Shown: positions 6,835 through 13,420 of the stretch, in pieces | How the letters are laid out: each line of letters begins with the position of its first letter | Position numbering within the stretch: the first letter of the stretch is position 1 | NCBI GenBank assembly: GCA_001303705.1 | Contig: LJUI01000048.1 | Coordinates: 1 to 16,936 of the forward strand | Direction: 5' to 3' | DNA: 16,936 nucleotides | Origin: a candidate division TA06 bacterium SM23_40 | Lineage (GTDB): Bacteria; LJUI01; SM1-40 | Program-made: the position numbers and the translations under genes | Notes under the pieces: generated by a model | What the model was told of the DNA's origin: nothing | The model's input: only the letters and a program-made list of their open reading frames with translations | Databases searched by the model: none

Positions 6835-8280
6835 CTAGAAGTTGTCGATCAGATCGGCGAGTGCCCGGCCCGCAAGATCTTCCTCCTCGCACAGGGAGAG
6901 CGGGAATGTGAGCAGCACGCTGTTGTACGTCTCGGCCTGGTACCAGGTCCCGCAGGGCAGATTCTCGTCCGGCGCTGCAGGACTCACGTCGTCAAACCCG
7001 AAGATCGTATGCCCGCCTGCGGCGAGCGGCACGACCAGATCCACCCGTGGGAACTGGCCGAAGGGCCATTTGGTGACCGAGAGGGAGAGGTCCGGGAACG
7101 TGATGCCGGCGACGGTCTGTCCGAATGCCCCTCCGAAATCTGAATTGTTCTCTTTGGTGAACCGGGACAATCCGAGGTAGTCATGGGTGAACGTGCCCGG
7201 GGTGGTTCCTCCCGGGGTTTGATCGAGTTCAAGGAGGAGTTCCGGCCCCACGAGGATCAAGTTTCCACCCACGCTCAGATACTCGGCGAGGAGCACCTTG
7301 TGGTTATCGAGGTCGCTCTCAGCGGGGAGATTTATGTGCTCGTTGTGCCAGATGACGGTTCCGTAGGCCTCGATGTCCGAGTGATCGAGATTCCACTGCG
7401 TCTCGAGATCCCAGTGGTCCACCGTCTCGACCAGGTCGCTCTCGCCTACGAGGTGTGTGCCGATCGAGTTCCAGTACGTGCTGTTCTTGTTTATTAACGT
7501 ATCAAATATCGGCATGGTGAAGAGAGTGCGGGTGGCATCGACGATGAGCACCGCGCTCGAATCGAGGGTCGGCTGCACGACCTTGAAGTTGACTTCTGCC
7601 GGAGTGGGGTCGGTCACACTGCAGTTGTCGATGGCCCGCACCTCGAAGACATGATCGCCGTCCGTGAGCCCCTGGTACAGTGCATAGGTCTCGGTCGTTT
7701 CGCTCCAGGGAAGCGAAGGAGGCGATTGCCTCGCCTCATACATCACGATGTATCCGTCCTCGTCGAGACCTCCGAATGTGAAGCGAATGCCGGGCCAGTC
7801 AGGAGTCGCGACGGGAAGGGAGAAGTAGGTATTGTCCTCCAGCCCGCTCGAGATGTAGGTTTCCGGCGCGAGCGTGTACACAGTGAAGATGCGATGATCC
7901 GGCGTCGGGTCGACAGCATCATCATCGTCGACCGCACGGACCCATATCTCGCGGACAAGGGTCGTATCGATCATCGCCACTGCCTCTGCGGAGTCGGCGG
8001 CAACGATGAGGAGGGCAGTCGTATCGGTCTCGACAAAGATCCACGACGTGGTGTCAGGAGTCGCATACTCGAAGCCGACGACCGATCCATCCTCATCATT
8101 CCCGTACCAGTACAGAGTCTGCAGGTAGGGAATGACGGCGCTGTCAGGAGGTACATTGACGAAATTCGTCTCCGGCGGGACGTTGGCCCGTGGGCTTCCC
8201 GGCTCGTCCACCTCTGCACATCCTAAGAACGCGATTAGGAACGCAATGCTCAACGCGAAGACGGCTCTTGTGATGCGCAT
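6835..8280 (-). CDS. Lipoprotein with two Ig/Fn3-like modules and a GATase-like C-terminal half
   Basis: The frame is open from 8373, but the ATG at 8278-8280 is chosen. It has AAGGAGGG eight bases upstream and begins a lipoprotein signal ending F-L-G-C (lipidated Cys at residue 21; F at -3 is slightly atypical). The 481-residue product has two similar modules. Each starts P-E-T and carries D-E-D-G-S/Y-I/V-V, then V-R-A-V-D-D or V-R-A-I-D-N, near the second half of an Fn3/Ig-like fold. The C-terminal half (from about residue 250, A-V-L-I-V-D-A-T-R) alternates hydrophobic strands and helices, with Y-G-T-V-I-W-H-N and Y-L-S-V-G-G-N-L-I-L-V-G-P-E. This resembles the class I glutamine amidotransferase/ThuA-like fold, but I cannot point to a complete catalytic triad. 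It is probably an envelope protein of unknown function. It is transcribed alone from its own promoter. Confidence 0.75.
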   Translation of the reverse strand: MRITRAVFALSIAFLIAFLGCAEVDEPGSPRANVPPETNFVNVPPDSAVIPYLQTLYWYGNDEDGSVVGFEYATPDTTSWIFVETDTTALLIVAADSAEAVAMIDTTLVREIWVRAVDDDDAVDPTPDHRIFTVYTLAPETYISSGLEDNTYFSLPVATPDWPGIRFTFGGLDEDGYIVMYEARQSPPSLPWSETTETYALYQGLTDGDHVFEVRAIDNCSVTDPTPAEVNFKVVQPTLDSSAVLIVDATRTLFTMPIFDTLINKNSTYWNSIGTHLVGESDLVETVDHWDLETQWNLDHSDIEAYGTVIWHNEHINLPAESDLDNHKVLLAEYLSVGGNLILVGPELLLELDQTPGGTTPGTFTHDYLGLSRFTKENNSDFGGAFGQTVAGITFPDLSLSVTKWPFGQFPRVDLVVPLAAGGHTIFGFDDVSPAAPDENLPCGTWYQAETYNSVLLTFPLSLCEEEDLAGRALADLIDNF

Positions 8281-8692
8281 TCGTAGACCCTCCTTGAAGG
8301 AACGTGTGTCGTCAGATGCCCGGACCTCGGGCGGCCGGGCGATCGGACGGCTTGAACTCGTGTCCTGAACCACTTCTACATGTTCCAGTAAGCCAATCAG
8401 ATAGCGTAAGGGATATTACGAGAACCCACTCTAGCAGATTGCCAACCTCCTGTCAACCCAAAAACTGGAGGCGATTATTTTTTCTTGCCGCCCAGGGTGC
8501 ATAGCTTCTCTCGCGTGAACGGGCCCCGGGGGCCCAAATGGCGGGCAGAGCGACGGACCCGTCGGCGCCTCCTGCGGACGGCTCCAGGGGCTCCCGGCAC
8601 AAAGGGCTTGCGCTCGCCGTCCCTGTATGTTAGGAGATACTATAGGTCTTTCTGTGTCAGCCCAAGAGCTATCTGGGGTGAAGGAGGAAGCG
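8281..8692. other. Divergent intergenic region (412 nt)
   Basis: This region separates the minus-strand lipoprotein gene from the plus-strand glycosyltransferase gene. It contains the lipoprotein promoter and its roughly 140-nt leader, an A/T-rich stretch at 8474-8485, and a GC dyad GGGCCCCGGGGGCCC at 8521-8535. No gene is supported. A plus-strand promoter for the glycosyltransferase operon must be here or nearby, but I found no good -35/-10 pair. The best -10 candidate is TACTAT at 8638-8643, with no matching -35. Confidence 0.5.
8428..8456 (-). promoter_or_regulatory. Sigma-70 promoter of the minus-strand lipoprotein gene
   Basis: On the minus strand the -35 TTGACA (8456-8451) is a perfect consensus. 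A 17-nt spacer (8450-8434) follows, then -10 TAGAGT (8433-8428). Transcription would start near 8421 and give a leader of about 140 nt before the ATG at 8280. Upstream of the -35 the minus strand reads AAGAAAAAATAAT and GTTTTTGG, which resembles an UP element. Confidence 0.8.
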
Positions 8693-10174
8693 GTGGACGT
8701 CTCGGTCGTCATTCCTCTGTTCAATGAGAGGGAGAATATCGGTCAGCTGTACGGGCGTCTTGTCTCTGTCCTGTCCGCGCTCGATCTCGACTGGGAGCTC
8801 ATCTTCGTGGACGATGGGAGTACCGACGGCACAGAGGGCGAGCTGACGTCTCTAGCCGGGGAAGATGGGCGTGTCCGCGCCCTCATCCTCACGCGTAATT
8901 TCGGCCAGCATGCGGCGCTCCTCGCGGGATTCGGGGAGGTACGGGGCGATTGTGTCGTGACCCTCGACGGTGATCTCCAGAACCCTCCGGAGGATCTCCC
9001 CCGTCTACTCGATGCCCTGGGAGAAGGGTATGATGTGGTCTCCGGGCGCAGAGTGGACCGAATCGATCCGCTGTTTCGCCGCGTGGTCTCCTGGCTCACC
9101 AATAGGCTCGTATCGCGCGCCACAGGACAGCCGTTTCGGGACTGGGGATCGATGTTCCGCGCTTACCGACGTCCGGTGGTCGATGCGATCTGCCAGTATG
9201 GGGAGAAGTCTCTATTCATCCCCACATTCGTCGGGGCACTGGGCGTACGCATGGCCGAGATAGACGTAGGTCACGCCCGGCGGGCCGCGGGGAGATCAAA
9301 GTACGGCGTTCTCGATCTGCTCCGGCTCTATTTCGACCTTGCCATAGGACTGACACTCATTCCGGTCCAGGCGATCGCCCTTGCAGGAGGAGTGCTGGCC
9401 TCTGTCGGTTTCCTCCTCGGGCTGTACATCTTCGGGAGGCGGATCGTCATCGGTCCCGAGGTTGAGGGTGTCTTCACCGTCTTCGCCTTCTTCTTCATCT
9501 TCTTCGGCACACTGCTCATGGCGGTTGGCATGTTGGGCGAGTACGTGAGCCGCATATACCGGGAAGTCAGGCCTGCGCCCGCATTTCGGGTGAGGCAGAT
9601 CGTGGGCGCGGATGAAGGACGGCATCCCAGGATCGCGGTTGTCGGCTGTGGCGATTTCGGGCGTGCCTGTACCGAAGCAGTAGTACGCGGCAGGGGAAAT
9701 GTCGTGGCCGTCGTCGCATGTCCGGAAAAGGAGAGGGAGGAGGGTAGCGCGTACTCATCGCTACACGAGTTTGCATTCGAGCACCACATACCGCTGTACC
9801 GATCTTCGATCGGCGGCGTGGCAGCGCTCGCGCCGGCCCTCAAGAAGGTGACTCCTGAGCTCATATTCTTCATTCCATGCGATCAGCCCATCCCCGAAGA
9901 GATCGCGCAGTTGCCGCGGCTTGGGTGCATCGCCATCCATATGTCGAGCGACCCTGTCACGTATGAACAGCATGTAGATGAGGCGGAGTCTCCGACAGGG
10001 AGAGAGGGGTCCGTTGTACTGCGCCATCTACGAGGAGGGAGGGCTCTGGTTCTTGCTCAACAACGTGTGATGCTCAGGCCCGGGGAAAGGTTGTCTCCAG
10101 ACAGCGCGGAGGTGGTGGAAGTTGCGGCCCGCCTTGTGGAGCGTCATCTCGCCCAGATCGAGTCCGGCCTGTGA
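8693..10174 (+). CDS. ArnC-like polyprenyl-phosphate glycosyltransferase fused to a formyltransferase-fold domain
   Basis: The GTG at 8693 is preferred over the upstream ATG at 8627 because AAGGAGG lies 5 nt before it and the product then opens with D-V-S-V-V-I-P-L-F-N-E, as GT2 enzymes do. Residues 1-215 are GT2 with D-D-G-S (40-43), L-D-G-D-L-Q-N-P-P-E (91-100) and R-S-K-Y (201-204). Two membrane segments follow (about 218-245 and 258-280), then the signature L-G-E-Y-V-S-R-I-Y-R-E-V-R. The line-up with E. coli ArnC, which attaches Ara4FN to undecaprenyl phosphate, is close as I remember that sequence (G-Q-H, R-A-Y-R-R, G-V-F). ArnC ends there. This protein adds about 180 residues (313-488) resembling the ArnA formyltransferase N-terminal domain: I-A-V-V-G-C-G-D-F-G, H-I-P-L-Y, T-P-E-L-I-F-F. 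The catalytic N-x-H reads A-I-H and the later Asp is replaced, so this domain is probably inactive or regulatory. First gene of the operon. Confidence 0.85.
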   Translation: MDVSVVIPLFNERENIGQLYGRLVSVLSALDLDWELIFVDDGSTDGTEGELTSLAGEDGRVRALILTRNFGQHAALLAGFGEVRGDCVVTLDGDLQNPPEDLPRLLDALGEGYDVVSGRRVDRIDPLFRRVVSWLTNRLVSRATGQPFRDWGSMFRAYRRPVVDAICQYGEKSLFIPTFVGALGVRMAEIDVGHARRAAGRSKYGVLDLLRLYFDLAIGLTLIPVQAIALAGGVLASVGFLLGLYIFGRRIVIGPEVEGVFTVFAFFFIFFGTLLMAVGMLGEYVSRIYREVRPAPAFRVRQIVGADEGRHPRIAVVGCGDFGRACTEAVVRGRGNVVAVVACPEKEREEGSAYSSLHEFAFEHHIPLYRSSIGGVAALAPALKKVTPELIFFIPCDQPIPEEIAQLPRLGCIAIHMSSDPVTYEQHVDEAESPTGREGSVVLRHLRGGRALVLAQQRVMLRPGERLSPDSAEVVEVAARLVERHLAQIESGL

Positions 10175-10257
10175 CGGCCGCAGGGCTCGGGACGGTCCAC
10201 GCTCCGGCTGGCACCGGGCCGATGGCGGCCTGAGCAGGGGAGTAGAAGGGACAGCGC

Positions 10258-10995
10258 GTGCGTGCAGCGCGAGATAGATTCTTCCGGCGGTACTGGCAGA
10301 CCCCTGCCTGGTTCAGGGGTGAGGTCTATGACTATGAGGGATTCGCGTGCGAAGCCTCTGAGTACGCATATGAGCTGCTCGCTCCGCTCGGGGGCGCAAG
10401 GGTGCTCGAGCTGGGCACAGGTCAGGGGTACGACGCCATCGCCCTTGCGGAACGCGGTGCCCGGGTAGTGGCCGCCGACCTGGCAGAAGCGCCGCTCCGT
10501 TCCCTGAGGGAGAAGAATGTCTCAGGAGCATCGATCCGGCCCGTCTGCATGCTCGCCGAGGAACTCGCCTGCAGGAGCGCCTGCTTCGACCGTATCTTCG
10601 GGAGGACTGTGCTGCTCCACGTTCTCCGTCCGAGCGTGTGGCACGAGGTAGAGCGAGTTCTCAAGAGCGGGCAGCGCGCGGTCTTCATCGAACCTCTGCG
10701 CGTCAGTCCGCTCGTCGTGCTCTATCGTATCGCGCGTGGAAAGGGCAGATCTGCCCGGCCCCGTTATCTCAGCCTGGGGGAGATCATTCGGCTCAACACC
10801 CGATTCCGTACAGTGGAGCACCGGGAGTTCTATCTGATATCGGTCCTCGCCCTCGGGTTGCGTCCGGTCCTCTCACGCATAGGGCTCTATTGGCGAGCGG
10901 TGGGGATTCTCAAGCGATTGGACGAGGTGGTATTCGATCTGCTGCCGTGGGCGAGACATCTCGCGTGGATCGCTGTCTTCGCAGTGGAGAGGTGA
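10258..10995 (+). CDS. Class I SAM-dependent methyltransferase
   Basis: The start is the GTG at 10258, with AGAAGGGA about 6 nt upstream and no better in-frame codon. The 245-residue protein has a Rossmann methyltransferase core: motif I V-L-E-L-G-T-G-Q-G-Y-D (about 49-59) for SAM binding, then R-V-V-A-A-D-L-A with the acidic residue that holds the ribose, and a later D-R-I-F-G-R-T-V-L-L-H-V-L motif. The segment V-E-R-V-L-K-S-G-Q-R-A-V-F-I-E-P matches the post-motif III strand of the Methyltransf_11/25 group. The last 70 residues contain hydrophobic stretches, which suggests a membrane-associated or lipid-linked substrate. It lies between an ArnC-like and an ArnD-like gene, so methylation of a lipid-linked sugar or its lipid is a reasonable guess. 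The substrate cannot be read from the sequence. Confidence 0.82.
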   Translation: MRAARDRFFRRYWQTPAWFRGEVYDYEGFACEASEYAYELLAPLGGARVLELGTGQGYDAIALAERGARVVAADLAEAPLRSLREKNVSGASIRPVCMLAEELACRSACFDRIFGRTVLLHVLRPSVWHEVERVLKSGQRAVFIEPLRVSPLVVLYRIARGKGRSARPRYLSLGEIIRLNTRFRTVEHREFYLISVLALGLRPVLSRIGLYWRAVGILKRLDEVVFDLLPWARHLAWIAVFAVER

Positions 10996-11001
10996 GGTAT
11001 C

Positions 11002-11925
11002 CTGTCCGAAGGCTTAGCGCTGAGAGTCGACGTCGACACGCGTCGCGGACTGGAACGCGGCGTACCGCGATTGCTCGATCTGTTCGCCTCCAGGGAGATC
11101 GCTGCGACCTTTTTCATCCCTTTCGGCCCGGACCGGTCAGGCCGGGCGGTCCGCCGCCTGTTCGAGCAGCCAGGGTTCCTGAGGAGGATGTGGCGGCTCG
11201 GCGCCCCCGGCCGCTACGGTCTCCGGACGATCCTCTCCGGCACCCTCATCCCATCTGTCCCCATCGGCAGCGCGAGACCGGATATCTTGCGTTCTGTTGC
11301 GGCAGAAGGGCACGAGGTCGGTTTGCATGGATACGATCACGTGCGGTGGCAGGATCGGCTCGGCGATCTCACCCCATATGAGGTCGCACTCGAATTGGAG
11401 ATGGCGAGCAGAGCCTATCAGGGCATCTTTGGCCAGTTGCCTCGGGCGAGTGCCGCGCCCGGTTGGCGCACCAATGAGCGTGCGCTTCTCGCACAGGAGA
11501 CGCTCGGCCTTCACTACGCGAGCGATGTCCGTGGCCGCAGGCCCTTCTGGCCTGTCGTTCTGGGGAGGAGGCTCGAGACACTCCAGATCCCGGTGACGAT
11601 GCCGACGCTCGACGAGATCTTTGCCTGGGAGGGGCCGGAGCGGAGAGGACCGGAGCGGGCACTCCTCGGAGCACTCGTTCCCGGCAGTGCTAACGTGCTC
11701 GCGGTGCACGCAGAGATAGCAGGGGGTAGCGCGCTTCCCATCCTGAGAGAATTCATCAGCATGGCTCGCGACCGGGGGTACTCGATCTCGAGACTCGAGG
11801 ACCTGGCCCGGGACGTGCTCGGCTCGGGCGAGCAACTACCCTCGTGTGGTATCGGCCTGGGGAGGGTGCCCGGCAGGGCGGGTATGGTCGCTGTCCAGGC
11901 CGAGGTCACCGAGCCTGCATCATAG
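11002..11925 (+). CDS. arnD: ArnD-like polysaccharide deacetylase (undecaprenyl-phosphate formamido-sugar deformylase)
   Basis: The protein matches E. coli ArnD, as I remember it, almost motif by motif: L-R-V-D-V-D-T-x-R-G, G-V-P-R-L-L, A-T-F-F, G-P-D-x-x-G-R, R-R-M-W-R, G-H-E-V-G-L-H-G-Y-D-H-V-R-W-Q (about residues 103-117), S-A-A-P-G-W-R-T-N-E, Q-I-P-V-T-M-P-T-L-D-E, and V-H-A-E-I-A-G-G near the end. ArnD is a metal-dependent NodB-fold hydrolase that removes the formyl group from Ara4FN on undecaprenyl phosphate. The metal ligands (Asp in V-D-V-D, two His in H-E-V-G-L-H-x-x-D-H) are present. The start is unusual. The V-D-V-D motif lies upstream of the first ATG/GTG/TTG in frame (TTG at 11071), and an in-frame TGA sits at 10993. 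I chose CTG at 11002; ATC at 10999 is possible. GAGAGGTGAGG from the preceding gene's end may serve as SD. Confidence 0.85.
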   Translation: MSEGLALRVDVDTRRGLERGVPRLLDLFASREIAATFFIPFGPDRSGRAVRRLFEQPGFLRRMWRLGAPGRYGLRTILSGTLIPSVPIGSARPDILRSVAAEGHEVGLHGYDHVRWQDRLGDLTPYEVALELEMASRAYQGIFGQLPRASAAPGWRTNERALLAQETLGLHYASDVRGRRPFWPVVLGRRLETLQIPVTMPTLDEIFAWEGPERRGPERALLGALVPGSANVLAVHAEIAGGSALPILREFISMARDRGYSISRLEDLARDVLGSGEQLPSCGIGLGRVPGRAGMVAVQAEVTEPAS

Positions 11926-11939
11926 CGGGAACGGATCTC

Positions 11940-13343
11940 GTGCGAATCCTTCTAGTCAATCCCTCTCAGCGGACGGTCTATGGGCCCGGCATACTCCCGC
12001 CCTATCCGCCACTCGGCCTGCTGTACCTCGGGGCGGCGCTGGAGCAGGCCGGCCATCGTGTGGCCTTCTTCGACCACGACATAGAGCGCTCGCGGGGGAT
12101 CGACATGACCGCGGTCCTTAGGGAGTCCAAACCGGATCTTGTCGGCATCACGACTACCACTCCTACGCTTGGCGCCGCCCTGCGAGCTGGCCGGCTCGCC
12201 AAGGAGGCCGTCGGTTGCACCGTTGTTGTCGGCGGGCCCCATGCAAGTCTGGTCCCGACCGAGGTGCTGCGCTCCGAGGTGTTCGACATCGCGGTCGTCG
12301 GCGAGGGCGAGAGGACGATGACCGAGCTGGCGGCACATATTGCGGAGGGCGGCGAGTCGCTCGATCAGGTCGACGGAATCTACTACCGGGACGCGGGCGC
12401 GGTCGTGGCGACTGACAGGCGCGCGCCTGAACCGGATGTGGACAGCATCCCGTTTCCCGCCCGTCACCTCCTGTGCCACCCCCATGCCTACTCGCCCCCC
12501 GATGCGATTGCCCGCCCGTTCGTAACTATCATAGCTTCGCGTGGATGTGCTAACCGGTGCACGTTCTGTTCCACCCCCGCCCTGTTCGGGCCTGACGTGA
12601 GGAGGCGCTCGGTCTCAAATGTGATGGCCGAAATAGAAGACTGTGTGAGGCGGTATGGCATCAGGGAGGTACATCTGGCAGACGATTGTTTCACCAGCGA
12701 TCGGGGATGGACCCTGGAGTTCTGTGGGGAGCTGGCAGAACGTGACCTTGGCATCAATCTCTTTTTCATGAACGGACTGCGCGCCGATCAGGTGGATCGA
12801 GAGATGCTCGCGGCCCTCAAGCGCGTCGGACTCATCAATGTGGGGTTCGGGGTCGAGTCCGGGAACCAGTCTGTCCTCAATCGCGCGAGGAAGGGGTTGA
12901 GGCTCTCGCGCGTGGTGGAGAGCTTCGCCATGGCGAAAGACCTGGGGCTTACCACCTGGGCGTTCTTCATGATCGGTCTGCCGGGAGAGGACGAGAGCAC
13001 TGTGAGGGACACGGTGCGGGTCGCGAAGATGCTTGATCCCGATTTCGCGAAATTCTTCATATTCAAGCCATATCCCGGGAGTGAGGCGTACGAGGAGCTG
13101 AGCGCGCAGGGGCTCATCTTCGATCGTTGTCCGGATCACTATGGGTTGTACGGCCCTCCCGTACACCGGTTGCCGGAGTTGGGCGAGTCGCGCATCGCTC
13201 GCTGGTACCGCCGCGCGAATATCGAATTCTACCTGCGGCCTCGGACGATCCTGCGCCACCTGCTCCGCGTGAGATCGTTCTCTCAGCTTCGCCTCAATCT
13301 GAGGGCGCTGCGGTTCCTCGCTCAGTCCGTCGCCAGGATGTGA
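11940..13343 (+). CDS. B12-binding-domain radical SAM protein
   Basis: The GTG at 11940 starts V-R-I-L-L-V-N-P directly, 14 nt after the ArnD-like gene; the SD is weak (GGGAACGGA). The open frame extends further upstream but there only overlaps the previous gene. The 467 residues have an N-terminal cobalamin-binding-like domain (about 1-140: P-P-Y-P-P-L-G-L-L-Y-L-G-A-A-L-E, H-R-V, V-V-G-G-P-H-A-S, V-V-G-E-G-E). A radical SAM core follows with C203-x3-C207-x2-C210 (R-G-C-A-N-R-C-T-F-C) for the 4Fe-4S cluster, then F-G-V-E-S-G-N-Q and M-I-G-L-P-G-E-D-E-S-T. This is the BchE/HpnJ-type architecture, whose members methylate unactivated carbons, rearrange rings or perform other radical chemistry. 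The D-x-H-x-x-G cobalamin motif is not obvious in the N-terminal domain. Being just behind ArnD suggests the substrate is the same lipid-linked sugar. Confidence 0.85.
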   Translation: MRILLVNPSQRTVYGPGILPPYPPLGLLYLGAALEQAGHRVAFFDHDIERSRGIDMTAVLRESKPDLVGITTTTPTLGAALRAGRLAKEAVGCTVVVGGPHASLVPTEVLRSEVFDIAVVGEGERTMTELAAHIAEGGESLDQVDGIYYRDAGAVVATDRRAPEPDVDSIPFPARHLLCHPHAYSPPDAIARPFVTIIASRGCANRCTFCSTPALFGPDVRRRSVSNVMAEIEDCVRRYGIREVHLADDCFTSDRGWTLEFCGELAERDLGINLFFMNGLRADQVDREMLAALKRVGLINVGFGVESGNQSVLNRARKGLRLSRVVESFAMAKDLGLTTWAFFMIGLPGEDESTVRDTVRVAKMLDPDFAKFFIFKPYPGSEAYEELSAQGLIFDRCPDHYGLYGPPVHRLPELGESRIARWYRRANIEFYLRPRTILRHLLRVRSFSQLRLNLRALRFLAQSVARM

Positions 13344-13420
13344 TGGGGGGGAAGTTCCCGCTACCGAATGCCGGGGCGGTGGCAAACCGACGGCATCCAT
13401 CGAACAAGAGCTGACCGGCG

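Noticed and set aside
8521-8535. GGGCCCCGGGGGCCC dyad as a terminator
   Set aside because: There is no T-run on either strand and no gene ending nearby, and a hairpin would have only a 5-bp stem. It may just be GC-rich spacer.
8608-8643. Promoter for the glycosyltransferase operon (TTGCGC ... TACTAT)
   Set aside because: The spacer is 24 nt, and the next -10 option (TATGTT) leaves only 12 nt. Neither gives a credible sigma-70 promoter.
10638-11381. Plus-strand ORF (247 codons) overlapping the methyltransferase and ArnD-like genes
   Set aside because: It is out of frame with two strongly conserved genes and has low-complexity R/S/P-rich sequence. Its only interest is the GTG at 10992, discussed under the ArnD start.
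12615-13400. Minus-strand ORF (261 codons) opposite the radical SAM gene
   Set aside because: It is an antisense shadow of conserved radical SAM sequence, and its composition is rich in R, P and H without motifs.
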